Source: Oscillospiraceae bacterium
GTDB taxonomy: Bacteria > Bacillota > Clostridia > Oscillospirales > Oscillospiraceae
Direction: 5' to 3'
Assembly (NCBI GenBank): GCA_015068455.1
Contig: SVKO01000002.1
Coordinates: forward strand, 351,685 to 415,684
Length of the DNA stretch: 64,000 nucleotides
Position 1 is the stretch's first letter; each line of letters begins with the position of its first letter. Shown here piece after piece: positions 6,604 to 17,000 of the stretch. The position numbers and the translations under genes are program-made. Below the pieces are notes generated by a model that saw only the letters and a list, made by a program, of their open reading frames with translations, had not been told where the DNA came from and did not search any database.

Positions 6604-9027
6604 TCAGTAATCGATGGCGGGCGTCCAGTAGTGGTTGCCGTAGATGTCGGTCAGCCGCCAGCAGGCGGAGCAGCGGTCGATACCCGAGAGCTTCATGTTT
6701 GCGATGACCGGTGCATTGTCGCCCACGGTGAAGCTGTCGCCCAGGGTGTAGGCGGCGTCGTACTCATTGTCATAGGAGTAGTAGTCGCACAGGAGCTGGA
6801 CGGTGTCGCCGGGCTGGAGGGGGATGCCGCCCTTGGCCTGGGTCTCGGTCTCGCCCTCGTTATAGAAGGGATAGGCGCCGGTGATCGAGCCGTCGGGATG
6901 CTCGGCGTCGAAGACGACCTCCAGGTTGACCAGCTCGTCGTTGAGCTTGGCGGGAATGCGGCCCACGGTGGTCCAGGTGCCGTCGTCATTCTCCGTGTCG
7001 GACTCCAGATAGTAGGCGCAGGCATGGCCGTCGATGGTCAGCCAGGTGCCGTCGAATTCCAGCAGCAGCTCGCCGTTATCGGTCCAATCGAAGGTGTTGT
7101 CGCGGCCCAGATCGATATAGCCCTCGCCGTCGTCCGCGAAGATGTTGAGTTCCACGGTCTGGATGAGCTTCCACTCTTCATCTGACAGCGCCAGGACCTT
7201 TGTGCCGTTGCGGTCCGTCACGGTGATGCGGCTGGGATCGATGTGGTGATCCGCCACGTACTGGGCGCTTTCTTCCACAACGTCCTGATCCATCCAGCTG
7301 AGCTCCTGGGGCATGCTGCGGCCGCCGAAGGCGCCCAACAGCTGGAGGATGGTGGAGGCGTCCAGGCCGCCGCCGTAGGAGCCGGAGCTGCCGCCGGAGG
7401 ACGAGCCGAAGAGAGAGCCGATGTTGGGGCTGGAGCCGCCGCCGAGCAGGCTGCTGAACAGGTCGCCGCCGCCATAGGTGGAGTTGGCGGAGATCTGGCC
7501 GGCGGATTCCATGCTGGCGAAGCTGCGGATGCAGTCGGTATATTCATCGGACAGGCCCAGGTCCTGATAGACGGCCACGGCGCTGTTGACGGACTGCAGG
7601 CTTTCATAGGGGAAGAAGATGCTCACGCCGTAGGCCCGGGAGATGTTCGAGCCGTTGTACTTCACGCAGCCCTTGAGGGCCTCGGCCAGGGCCTTGGACT
7701 CGTTGGTGCCGATGCGGTTGGCGAAGTCCACCAGATCGATCTGATTGATGCGGCTGCGCACGGAGAACTGGCGCACGTTGGCTCTTGCGTCGGAAACCTG
7801 CTGATAGTTGTCGCTCTTGAGCAGGCGATGGGTGGAGGTGGCGAAGTCCTTGAAGCTTTGGGGTATGGTGCCCTGGAGCTCGGCAAGATCGATGACGGAC
7901 AGGGTCACCTGCGTGTTGGAGGAGGCGCGGGTGCTGGCGCCCACAAAGTCATCGACAATGGTCTTGCCCAGGTCCACCATGGGCGTGGAGGTGTTCTTGG
8001 AGAGCTTGGTCAGCCAGTTGGTGTAGTACCAGCCGGTGCCGGGCTCGGTCTCCTCGGAGGCCACCAGATAGTCGGCGTAATCGTTGCACACCAGGGCTGT
8101 CTCCAGGGTCGCCATCAGGCAGGCGTCGAAGCCGATCCACTCGAAGACGCAGCCGGCGTTCTTCAGAGCGGAGTTCAGCTTGGTCAGATCCATGGAGGCG
8201 GCGCTGCGGGTCTTCTCATCGTAGCCGTAGCCGGCGACGGAGCCTCCGCCGTGATCCCACAGGATGAGGGCGTTGCGGTCGGCGGGGAAGTTCTTCGTGC
8301 AGTACTGGATGAAGGACGTCAGATTGGTCGGATCGGTCATGGCCTTCGTGCCGAAGTTCTCCTCGAGCCGGTAGAGCTTGCCGTTATCGATCTGATAGAT
8401 CTGGTTGACGGCGTTGGACACGACGTTGTTCTTCCACTGCTTGCAGCCGCCGGTGCAGACGATCAGACTGACCTTGTCCGACATGGAAGCGTTGAGCATT
8501 TCCTTCATGTCGGCGGTGCCCATGGAGTGCTTGGACTCCAGGTCGGTGCCGCACATGTAGACCATGATGGTCACGGTGTCCTTGCCGCCGCCCTTGAGCA
8601 CGACGCGCTTGTCGCGGGCGGTGTCGGCGACGGTGGTCACCACGGGCTCCTCCTGGGCGGGCTCGGGCGCCACATAGGTTTCCTCGGTCATGAAGGTATT
8701 GGACTCTTCGGGCTGGGTTTCCTGAATTTCAATGCTCGGCCCGGTGGGAACGGTGCCGGTGCTGCCGCTCATGCCTGCGCCGGAGCCCGAGCAGGTGCGC
8801 AGCAGGAAGAAGGCCGCGACAAGGATCAGGAGCAGAGGCAGGATGCTGCCGGAGCGCCGGGTCACGCCCTCGCGCTTTTGCGGCTGGCCGGGCTGGGACT
8901 GCGCGCCGGGACGGTGGTCCTGGCCTCCCACGGGGCCGCCGGCCGCGACCTGTTCGCCTTTGCCGACGTTCGCGGTGCCCTCGGCCACTTTTTTATCTCT
9001 GGAATGCGGTCTTTGATTCGGATCCAT
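6604..9027 (-). CDS. Clostripain-family cysteine peptidase (C11), membrane-anchored
   Basis: An 807-residue protein. Residues 1-60 are a charged cytoplasmic segment, 61-77 a transmembrane helix (ILPLLLILVAAFFLL), then a Thr/Glu/Pro-rich linker to ~145. The C11 catalytic domain begins TVTIMVYMCGTDLES; His259 in ILWDHGGGS and Cys303 in GFDACLMA form the His-Cys dyad. A Gly/Ser-rich low-complexity linker near residues 515-555 separates it from a ~250-residue beta-rich C-terminal domain of unknown role. Clostripain-like enzymes cleave after Arg/Lys and mature by autocleavage. The topology places the protease outside the cell. ATG start; a terminator lies past the stop. Confidence 0.88.
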   Translation of the reverse strand: MDPNQRPHSRDKKVAEGTANVGKGEQVAAGGPVGGQDHRPGAQSQPGQPQKREGVTRRSGSILPLLLILVAAFFLLRTCSGSGAGMSGSTGTVPTGPSIEIQETQPEESNTFMTEETYVAPEPAQEEPVVTTVADTARDKRVVLKGGGKDTVTIMVYMCGTDLESKHSMGTADMKEMLNASMSDKVSLIVCTGGCKQWKNNVVSNAVNQIYQIDNGKLYRLEENFGTKAMTDPTNLTSFIQYCTKNFPADRNALILWDHGGGSVAGYGYDEKTRSAASMDLTKLNSALKNAGCVFEWIGFDACLMATLETALVCNDYADYLVASEETEPGTGWYYTNWLTKLSKNTSTPMVDLGKTIVDDFVGASTRASSNTQVTLSVIDLAELQGTIPQSFKDFATSTHRLLKSDNYQQVSDARANVRQFSVRSRINQIDLVDFANRIGTNESKALAEALKGCVKYNGSNISRAYGVSIFFPYESLQSVNSAVAVYQDLGLSDEYTDCIRSFASMESAGQISANSTYGGGDLFSSLLGGGSSPNIGSLFGSSSGGSSGSYGGGLDASTILQLLGAFGGRSMPQELSWMDQDVVEESAQYVADHHIDPSRITVTDRNGTKVLALSDEEWKLIQTVELNIFADDGEGYIDLGRDNTFDWTDNGELLLEFDGTWLTIDGHACAYYLESDTENDDGTWTTVGRIPAKLNDELVNLEVVFDAEHPDGSITGAYPFYNEGETETQAKGGIPLQPGDTVQLLCDYYSYDNEYDAAYTLGDSFTVGDNAPVIANMKLSGIDRCSACWRLTDIYGNHYWTPAIDY

Positions 9028-9070
9028 GAATATACCCCCTCTTAAAAAATGGGTGTTATCTTACAGTATA

Positions 9071-9099
9071 TATATAAACAATTATTTTCCAAAAATCAA
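9071..9099 (-). promoter_or_regulatory. Putative promoter for the clostripain gene
   Basis: Read on the minus strand: TTGATT (9094-9099), 17-base spacer, TATATA (9071-9076), about 45 bases upstream of the ATG in an AT-rich patch. Confidence 0.45.
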
Positions 9100-9151
9100 G
9101 CGGTATTGTCGAAATCTGTGGAACTTGAAACGCGTGAGAAGACAGCGATCC

Positions 9152-9280
9152 TCATGCGTCCGGCTCGGAAAGAACAAACGCGGTATGGATGGGAGGGATG
9201 TTTGTCCTCCAGCCGCCGTCGTCAAACAGGATCAGCGTTTTTGGATCTTTGATTTCAAATACGAAGGTTGAATGTTTCAT
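9152..9280 (-). CDS. Possible 42-residue small protein
   Basis: A short frame, MKHSTFVFEIKDPKTLILFD at the start, ending ...FVLSEPDA. Support comes from its own upstream promoter (9312-9340), a GGGTGG ribosome-binding-like sequence 7 bases upstream, and a codon pattern like that of its neighbours. It could be an intact small gene or the surviving start of a longer decayed gene. No family was recognised. Confidence 0.4.
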   Translation of the reverse strand: MKHSTFVFEIKDPKTLILFDDGGWRTNIPPIHTAFVLSEPDA

Positions 9281-9311
9281 TTGGTTTTTCCACCCTGGGA
9301 TTTCTTATTTT

Positions 9312-9340
9312 ATTATATCTCGAACCGGCGCGGGGCGCAA
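9312..9340 (-). promoter_or_regulatory. Putative promoter for the 42-residue frame
   Basis: Minus strand TTGCGC (9335-9340), 17-base spacer, TATAAT (9312-9317), 31 bases upstream of the small ATG. Confidence 0.5.
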
Positions 9341-9391
9341 GGGCGGGCGACCATGGGGCACAGAGTATATGGACCGCTCATCCCGTCGCTA

Positions 9392-9430
9392 AAAACACCC
9401 TTTGCCGGTACGGCAAAGGGTGTTTATGTT
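9392..9430 (-). terminator. Intrinsic terminator after the serine hydrolase gene
   Basis: A 13-bp stem, AACACCCTTTGCC and GGCAAAGGGTGTT, around a four-base loop (GGTA), with A- and T-runs either side. Confidence 0.8.
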
Positions 9431-9456
9431 TTGATTTGGGGGATATTGCGGCGAAT

Positions 9457-10740
9457 TCAGCGAATGACTTTATAAATGTATTTATTGATCGCGTCGCAGA
9501 TATTGTAGATGCCGTAGCGATCCGCGCCGCCGTCGGCGCCGGTGGTCAGGACGACCACGCCGTCGCCGGTCTCGGGATCAAAGGAGATGCAGCTGTAAAT
9601 GCCGTAGGCTGCGCCGGAATGGAAGTAAATGCCGCCTCTGCCGTACAGCTCCGGTACAAAGAGAAGGGGAAGGGCCTGATAAGTATCGTCCTCCAGGGGC
9701 TGCCTGTTATAGGTTTCCATCAAAGCCACGGATTCGCGCTGCATCAGCCGCCGGTGCTGATAAATCCCGTCATTTGCCAGCAGGGCGACGAGTTTTGCCA
9801 GATCCTCCGCGCTGATGGTCAGGCCGCCGGCATAATAGATGCTGTTTTCGCCGGGCGTTTCATCCAGATGGAAGCTTTCCTGCGTGCCGACGGACTGTTC
9901 GACCGTGTAGCCGCGGTAAAGGGTTGCCAGCAGATCGGTATTCTGCAGGTCGCCGCCGGCAAAGGAGGCGTCGATGTCCATGGGGCGGAACAGCTTATCG
10001 CGCAGGATATCGTCCACAGTCTGATCGGCAGCGACCTCCAGCGTGGCGCCGAGGACCTGGAAGGCGTAGTTGTTATAGCACCAGCTGTCGATGCTTCCCG
10101 GCTCTGCGCTGATGTAGGAATAGGTCAGCCGGTTGCGGATGGATGCGGCGGAACTGAAGCCGTATTCATACGTGGAGATGGTGGAGGTATGATTCAGAAT
10201 ACTGCGGATCGTGATGGGGATGTCCGGATACGAGGGATTTCTGGCCTCCACATCCCAGTACTCGCCGATATCCGCGTCGATGTCGATCACGCCGTCCTCC
10301 TGCAGCAGCATGGCGGTCATGCCGACGATCACCTTTGAGACTGAGGCAATGCGGATCTTGTGATCAACAGTCATGGGGTCATCATCGATCGTGGCCCAGC
10401 CGTCGGCGAAGGAGGCAATGACCTCTCCGTCGTTGATGATCGATACCTGGATTCCCACAGCTTCATGTTCTTCGGCAATGCGCCGGATTTCTGAGGAGAT
10501 TTCCTCATCGTCCAGCAGAATGAGCGGCGCGCCTCTGGACACGGGAACGGATTCCGGCTCCGGTTCGGATTCCGGGATCGGGGCAGCCTCCGGTACCGCT
10601 GCGGCGGATTCCGCCAGCGCGGAGCTGTGGCTGCGATAAAACGACCGGGCAGTCAGATAAATCAGCATCAGCGCAAGGATGATGCTCAGGACGATGACCG
10701 TTTTTTTCAAGATGGATTCTACTGGGGACATTTCGTTCAC
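9457..10740 (-). CDS. Serine hydrolase of the beta-lactamase/class C-like family, membrane-anchored
   Basis: A 427-residue protein. An N-terminal transmembrane helix (TVIVLSIILALMLIYLTA) is followed by a Glu/Pro/Ser-rich linker to ~residue 70. The catalytic domain carries SVSK (SxxK) near residue 137, YNN (YxN) near residue 222 and HSGAAYG (the KTG equivalent) near residue 381, so all three active-site boxes of the penicillin-recognising fold are present. Such proteins are D,D-carboxypeptidases, esterases or D-amino peptidases; the substrate cannot be told. The active site faces outside. Confidence 0.85.
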   Translation of the reverse strand: MNEMSPVESILKKTVIVLSIILALMLIYLTARSFYRSHSSALAESAAAVPEAAPIPESEPEPESVPVSRGAPLILLDDEEISSEIRRIAEEHEAVGIQVSIINDGEVIASFADGWATIDDDPMTVDHKIRIASVSKVIVGMTAMLLQEDGVIDIDADIGEYWDVEARNPSYPDIPITIRSILNHTSTISTYEYGFSSAASIRNRLTYSYISAEPGSIDSWCYNNYAFQVLGATLEVAADQTVDDILRDKLFRPMDIDASFAGGDLQNTDLLATLYRGYTVEQSVGTQESFHLDETPGENSIYYAGGLTISAEDLAKLVALLANDGIYQHRRLMQRESVALMETYNRQPLEDDTYQALPLLFVPELYGRGGIYFHSGAAYGIYSCISFDPETGDGVVVLTTGADGGADRYGIYNICDAINKYIYKVIR

Positions 10741-10772
10741 CTGTTGGAAAGATGGTTATGTCGGTTTTCTCT

Positions 10773-10801
10773 ATTTTATTCTATTTTTAGCGGCGGCGCA
10801 A
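10773..10801 (-). promoter_or_regulatory. Putative promoter for the serine hydrolase gene
   Basis: Minus strand TTGCGC (10796-10801), 17-base spacer, TAAAAT (10773-10778), 33 bases upstream of the ATG. Confidence 0.45.
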
Positions 10802-10960
10802 CCGGTTTTTTTGCAGAAAAATCAGCGTTTATTGGACAAAACCGTCAAGGCATGTTTTCAATCAAGGGAGCATCCCCACGGAACGGGGACGCCGGGGTAC
10901 CATTCACCGGGCGGGAGCGGATTTGATGCGTTCTTCGCTTCCGGCTCTATTGCGGAACGG

Positions 10961-11112
10961 GAGAAAGAAGAAGGGATTTGCAGCATTTTCCGCTTTGCGG
11001 AAAAACATTGGTTGCGTCGGCCGACATGCCGACGCCCGATCTGCCGCCGGCAGATCGGAACTGATTTTTCAAATCCCTTTTTCTATATTTCCGCAAAAAA
11101 ATGACCGCCATT
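10961..11112. repeat. Copy 1 of a ~165-bp repeat unit (left side of mobile element)
   Basis: Shares with copies 2 and 3 (25,538-25,867) the run GAAGAAGGGATTTG, a GTCGGCCGACATGCCGAC segment, an inverted repeat around GATCTGCC/GGCAGATC, and the end CAAATCCCTTTTTCTATA, then half of a palindrome ending GACCGCCATT. The other half of that palindrome is at 25,523, beyond the inserted element. Its outer end departs from the tRNA-like start seen in the other copies. Confidence 0.85.
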
Positions 11113-11128
11113 CGGGTGGGCGCGCAAG
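11094..11128. other. attL junction of the mobile element
   Basis: Left half of the target palindrome (AATGACCGCCA) meets the crossover TT at 11,111-11,112 and then element sequence CGGGTGGGCGC. Comparison with the intact palindrome at 25,681-25,698 fixes the junction. Confidence 0.8.
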
Positions 11129-11141
11129 TGTTTTTGAAGAT

Positions 11142-12926
<1,785 letters not shown>

Positions 12927-13109
12927 CTAAGATTTGATAATTTTCTGGGAACAATCACGGTCGCGTTCGACCTGTTCCGCATCCGTCAATATCATCCGTT
13001 TCAGCTTGGTGTAAGCCGTTTCCTTGGCGGAGGGGCTGACGGCATTTTCGACGACGTAAATCGTTCCGTCGACGATGGTTATACCGTATTTGGGAATCTG
13101 AGCCTTCAT
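12927..13109 (-). CDS. TnpW-like small transposon protein
   Basis: A 60-residue protein beginning MKAQIPKYGITIVDGTIYVV and containing ETAYTKLKRMI, which resembles the G-T-Y-V...ETxxxKLxRMI pattern of the TnpW family encoded beside serine recombinases of the Tn4451/Tn5397 kind. Function is unknown. The ATG at 13,109 was chosen because AAAGGA lies 8 bases upstream; an upstream in-frame start has no support. It sits directly before the integrase. Confidence 0.6.
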   Translation of the reverse strand: MKAQIPKYGITIVDGTIYVVENAVSPSAKETAYTKLKRMILTDAEQVERDRDCSQKIIKS

Positions 13110-13129
13110 AAACAAAATCCTTTCAAGGT

Positions 13130-13158
13130 GGTGCCCGCAGTTTTCGGCTGCGGGCACC
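13130..13158. other. 11-bp perfect hairpin between capsid and TnpW-like genes
   Basis: GGTGCCCGCAG and CTGCGGGCACC around a seven-base loop. No U-run follows on the minus strand, so it may be an mRNA processing or stability hairpin rather than a terminator. Confidence 0.5.
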
Positions 13159-13167
13159 GTTGTCAAA

Positions 13168-14112
13168 TTACTCCGCGTTCGTCATCTGCAGCACCTTGAT
13201 CGCTTCGCTGCGCAGCAGCCTTGCGTCAAGGAACTCGATGGCGTAATATCCGCACTGCTGATACATGGCGTAAAGCTCCTGCAGCAGGCGCAGGCTGACC
13301 GGATCGCGGTCGATGACCCAGTAGTAACTGAAATCACCGAAGGCAATCGGCTTGCTGCCGACCTCGGCATCGGGCATGGCATTGTTGATACAAACCGGCC
13401 TGCCGAGGATCGTATCGTTTGCGTTGTTCCACAGGTAGGCGCCACTCTCGTCCTTCAGTGTCCGAAGCGTCGCCGCAGTACGGTCGTTCATCAACCACGT
13501 ACCGTGATCCCTGTATTCCGGATCAACGGTGAAGAACAGGCGCAGCACGTTGTCGTAAGTAAGCGCGTCGGTACGGATCCCGACCTCAGCGCCGCCTTCA
13601 TCGTGCAGAATGCCAATCGGCATATTCTCTCCGGTGCCGGTGATAAACGCCGCGTCCTCCGCTCTGGCGAAATCCTTGGCCAGACGCTTGATCAGATAAT
13701 CCTCGACGTCGAACTTGCTTTCGCGGAGAATGTCTTCGTGCAGGCGGAGAATTGTCGCCAGTTTGTGACGGCGAACACCGGATTTGGTAAATACCGGCGC
13801 GCAATCAGCGACCGGGATTACTCTGCCTTCCGGAATCCACGAGACCGGTTCCTTGCCATCTACGGCGAAAAAGTTGAACTCGGTATCGTAGGCTTCGATC
13901 ACCGTGGAAATCTTACGGAAGGTGCTCTCTTTCTGACGCGCCTCATTGTATCTGAGCCTCGAGGCCAGCGGCAGCAGATATGTTCCGTCAGCGTAAGCGC
14001 CGCCTGACAGGGTGTCGAAGTTGGCGCTGGTGGCCGTTTTTACGCCTTTCCAGAAGTTATATGCATAGCTTCCGTCCTCGGCGGCTTTGTTTCTCTCGTA
14101 AAAAGACTTCAT
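13168..14112 (-). CDS. HK97-fold phage major capsid protein (lone capsid gene)
   Basis: A 314-residue protein with the hallmarks of HK97-type capsid subunits: an extended loop region with WIPEGRVIPVADCAPVFTK, LRLHEDILRES, then FARAEDAAFITGTGENMPIGIL and WLMNDRTAATLRTLKDESGAYLW, and GRPVCINNAMP in the axial domain. It lacks the ~100-residue N-terminal scaffold (delta) domain common in phage capsids. No portal, protease, terminase, head-tail or tail gene lies nearby. Capsid genes of this type are found in phage satellites and in integrated elements beside P4-like primases. A strong TAGGAGG site precedes the ATG; a long iteron-rich region lies upstream. Confidence 0.85.
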   Translation of the reverse strand: MKSFYERNKAAEDGSYAYNFWKGVKTATSANFDTLSGGAYADGTYLLPLASRLRYNEARQKESTFRKISTVIEAYDTEFNFFAVDGKEPVSWIPEGRVIPVADCAPVFTKSGVRRHKLATILRLHEDILRESKFDVEDYLIKRLAKDFARAEDAAFITGTGENMPIGILHDEGGAEVGIRTDALTYDNVLRLFFTVDPEYRDHGTWLMNDRTAATLRTLKDESGAYLWNNANDTILGRPVCINNAMPDAEVGSKPIAFGDFSYYWVIDRDPVSLRLLQELYAMYQQCGYYAIEFLDARLLRSEAIKVLQMTNAE

Positions 14113-14124
14113 AATGGTTTCCTC

Positions 14125-14440
14125 CTAAAACTTGATTATTTGATTTTGGCTTGAATACTGCTTGATTTCGGTCTTGAAAACTATCCTGAAAGGATCCGAT
14201 TGATCATAAAACCACCTCCGTTTCCGTTGAAAAACCCTTGAAAACTTGATTTCGCGCCTATCCCCGCTCTTGATTTCCCGATTTTTCGCGCGTGACCCCA
14301 CGCCGTTGTCCGGGCCATCAGCTCCAGAGATTTGACTCCCCCTACCCCCGTGTAGCAGGTTGTAGCAGGTTTTTATGGTTGTTTCAAAAATCGCTTTCCT
14401 ATAGGAATTAATGTTTTTCCTGCTACAACCTGCTACAAAC
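14125..14440. other. Candidate replication origin: iterons and 19-bp inverted repeat
   Basis: This gene-free stretch between capsid and primase genes has two kinds of repeat. At 14,131-14,264 there are seven copies of CTTGA, most extended to CTTGATTT or CTTGAAAA. At 14,351-14,369 and 14,419-14,437 lie perfect 19-bp inverted arms, each a head-to-tail double of TGTAGCAGGT, separated by 49 mostly AT-rich bases. P4-type primase-helicases bind iterons near their own gene to start replication. A regulatory role for capsid expression is the main alternative. Confidence 0.5.
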
Positions 14441-14453
14441 CTGTGAGGAGGGC

Positions 14454-16628
14454 TTACAGCGGGCAGGTCCCATCCCTGATCCGGTATCCGATGAGCAGGG
14501 TGGTGGGATTGCCACCGCTGCGCGGGCGCTTGCGGACGACCTCCGCGATGGTGCGGAGTGCCTGATTGAAGTTGCGGCTGTTCTCTGCGTAGCAGCCGTT
14601 CTCCTGACACCACTGCCTGTATCGGTCATAGAGCAGCGCGGTCTTTGTCTCCTGCGCTGGTGCCTCCACCAGCACATCGTCCACGAACTGCGTGATCTTA
14701 TCGCTGTCCTGCTGGTAGTCCTGAATGGCCGCTCTCACGGATTCCGGCGGATTCAGTCCTTCCCGACGCAGGCGTAAGTACCCTTCGATCAGCCAGTTCA
14801 GGATCGCGCTCTTTTGATCCTCGCCACCGAACAGCGTTTTCAGATCTTTGTCCTGCTCTGATTCATCAAACTGCCGTTCAAACGGGATTACGATGACACG
14901 ATGGCTGGTGAACAGCGTCATATCGTTGATCGTCGGCCGGTAATTGGTATTGATATAGATTTTGAACTGCGGCCGAAAATCAAAACTGTTTTCGTGCAGG
15001 AAGCGCGCGTTCAAGGTATCGTTGCCAGTCATGCTTTTTACCAGCGCCGAATTCAGGATCAGCCCTTTGCTCGGCTCCGAGATGTTCGTAAAGCGGACGC
15101 CCGCCAAACGCGCAATATCCTCGCTGGGACTCTGGCTGGAAACATTCGGCTTCAGACCGATCATCTCCGGCCGGGACGCACAGCCATAGCTGCCTAATAC
15201 CTTCAAAACGCTTTCGCAGAGGGTGCCTTTGCCGTTTCGGGTCTTTGCACCGTACAGGATAAACAGGCACTCGTACCGTGTATCGCCACTGATCCCGTAA
15301 CCAAAGGCCTTCTGCAGAAATGCGGCTTTCTCCAGATCGCCGCTGCAGATTTCTTCGATGAAGGAACTGAAACGTTGGCTTTTCGCTTCAGGGCGATACG
15401 CCACGCCGGAAATCTTGGTGAGCTTGTCCTCCGGCGAGTGCTCCGTGAACAGCATCGTATCCAGATGTAGAGTGCCGTTTTTGCAGTTGAATACATAAGG
15501 ATCCGCGTCAAACTCGTGCATGGAAATAGGGTGCACACTCTGTGCGTCCTTCAGGATCGTCTCGCGGACATTGCGATTCTGCCATTTGGTGCAGTATTTC
15601 AGGTATTCCTGTTTCCGCTGCTCGTCCGTAATGGTCAGGGCATACCGGATCAGATCGTTCGCCAGCTCTTTGCAGCGCTCCATGGTAAACAGATTTCCGG
15701 GATCCGCAGCCCAGACGCCGCCATCGTACTTGTACCAGCATTTCCGCTCCGGCACATACCGGACGATGCGCTGGAAGCAGTCCGCAAACAAGCGACCTCC
15801 GCCGATATCCGTCCACGGGTAAGTGCGGTTGTTCTCCGGCTGTGTTTGCTGTAGGAACACCGTAGTATCGCTCGGCGCGTTGTATGCATCCGGTTGTACA
15901 TATCCCGGCCTTGCCGCTTCCTTTGCTCCGTACTTGGCCGCGCTGTTCCAGATCGCCTGCAGCTCGTTCCGCTCCAGCGGCGGCACACACGCTGCTGCCT
16001 CCGCGTCAAACAGCTTGCGAGCTTCCTCGGTATTACCGTACCGCTTGATCAGACGACCGGCCTTTTTTGAGAGCGTAGCATTCCGGCTGCCTGCAGTAAT
16101 CAGCTTTGGCAGCACCTGATCCACGGTCTTTGTCCCATCGACGATGAAGGCGCCGTTATCAGGGCTTCCAAAGTAGAATCGCGCTGCATCGACGGCATTC
16201 CCGTCAAACCACGGGAAGCGCTGCAGGATCTGCTGCTTCATAGCTGCATACTGTTTCGCGTACGAGACCGGCCTGATCGGGAAGTACACATGGAACTTGG
16301 GGCGTGCTGCCTTGCCGTTCTTTCCCTTCATGTGATTCCGGCTGTATCCCACGCCGAAGGCGACATCGGGGAAGACCGCCTTCACATCCTCCGGTGTCTT
16401 CCATTCGGCCGGATCCTCGCTTTGGTCGTTGTCGCAGTCCATTGGGATGACGTCGGAACTCTCGAAATTCGCTTCGCTGCGCCGGTCGTCTCTGTACTTG
16501 GCGCAGACGTGATCGTGCCGCAAGGCCTCGCGCAGTGCCTCTGGATCGGCTATCTCCGCTCTAATCGGGTATATGGTATTCTTGGCGTTGCCCGCGCCGT
16601 TTGTTCGGTAAAGCGTGAACTGCTGCAT
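14454..16628 (-). CDS. P4-type primase-helicase (AEP/PrimPol-like domain plus D5/SF3 helicase)
   Basis: A 724-residue replication initiator. The N-terminal ~190 residues resemble an archaeo-eukaryotic primase: PMDCDND (catalytic DxD), RPKFHVYFPI (the sxH-type motif) and DAARFYFGSP. The C-terminal half is a D5_N plus superfamily 3 helicase with Walker A LYGAKTRNGKGTL, a Walker B-like region before ISEPSKG, and sensor/motif C IYINTNYRPTI. Such proteins start replication of P4 phage, PICIs and plasmids. AAAGGAGGTG precedes the ATG. It follows the HTH gene and precedes the iteron region, which fits a self-contained replicon. Confidence 0.9.
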   Translation of the reverse strand: MQQFTLYRTNGAGNAKNTIYPIRAEIADPEALREALRHDHVCAKYRDDRRSEANFESSDVIPMDCDNDQSEDPAEWKTPEDVKAVFPDVAFGVGYSRNHMKGKNGKAARPKFHVYFPIRPVSYAKQYAAMKQQILQRFPWFDGNAVDAARFYFGSPDNGAFIVDGTKTVDQVLPKLITAGSRNATLSKKAGRLIKRYGNTEEARKLFDAEAAACVPPLERNELQAIWNSAAKYGAKEAARPGYVQPDAYNAPSDTTVFLQQTQPENNRTYPWTDIGGGRLFADCFQRIVRYVPERKCWYKYDGGVWAADPGNLFTMERCKELANDLIRYALTITDEQRKQEYLKYCTKWQNRNVRETILKDAQSVHPISMHEFDADPYVFNCKNGTLHLDTMLFTEHSPEDKLTKISGVAYRPEAKSQRFSSFIEEICSGDLEKAAFLQKAFGYGISGDTRYECLFILYGAKTRNGKGTLCESVLKVLGSYGCASRPEMIGLKPNVSSQSPSEDIARLAGVRFTNISEPSKGLILNSALVKSMTGNDTLNARFLHENSFDFRPQFKIYINTNYRPTINDMTLFTSHRVIVIPFERQFDESEQDKDLKTLFGGEDQKSAILNWLIEGYLRLRREGLNPPESVRAAIQDYQQDSDKITQFVDDVLVEAPAQETKTALLYDRYRQWCQENGCYAENSRNFNQALRTIAEVVRKRPRSGGNPTTLLIGYRIRDGTCPL

Positions 16629-16667
16629 ACCGACGCACCTCCTTTCCCTGATAATCTCTGGACTGCG

Positions 16668-16865
16668 TCATTTGCCTCGAATGATCAGCTCGATTGCCTT
16701 GAAGAAAATTTTCTTTTCTTCGGGCGACAGCTCTGTCCGTAGCTTCCGGGATATGGTCTCAGGTCGTTCACCGAGCTGCTGGGCGATCTGCCAGAATTTG
16801 ATGCCTTCCTCAATGCAGGCGATCCGGATATCTTTGTTGGCCACATCGTGTCGTATTCTATACAT
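16668..16865 (-). CDS. Small HTH protein of the mobile element
   Basis: A 65-residue protein starting MYRIRHDVANKDIRIACIEE. GIKFWQIAQQLGERPETISRKLR is a clear helix-turn-helix, and the C-terminus LSPEEKKIFFKAIELII is a helix seen in Cro-like proteins of clostridial integrative elements. The start at 16,865 has AAAGGA upstream; a longer frame runs into the leader. It lies 39 bases ahead of the primase gene and probably controls replication genes or excision. Confidence 0.7.
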   Translation of the reverse strand: MYRIRHDVANKDIRIACIEEGIKFWQIAQQLGERPETISRKLRTELSPEEKKIFFKAIELIIRGK

Positions 16866-16929
16866 AGCTTTTTCCTTTCCGCCGCCGCTGCGGCATCTGT
16901 ATTTGAACAGCTCGGCGGGCATCGGGAGA

Positions 16930-16990
16930 TAAAAAAATAGAAGGCAGATATAGAACAGACTCTCGTCTGTCGTATATCCACCTTCTATGT
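16930..16990 (-). terminator. Intrinsic terminator in the leader of the HTH-primase operon
   Basis: On the minus strand a stem built from ATAGAAGG, ATAT and ACAGAC with matching CCTTCTAT, ATAT and GTCTGT is followed by TTTTTTT. It lies between the promoter at 17,108 and the HTH start, so it would end transcription early unless antiterminated. Confidence 0.7.
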
Positions 16991-17000
16991 CATATTGCAG

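Noticed and set aside
13168..14112. Capsid gene as an encapsulin nanocompartment
   Set aside because: The motifs fit phage HK97-type capsids, no cargo-enzyme gene adjoins it, and it sits in a replicating element.
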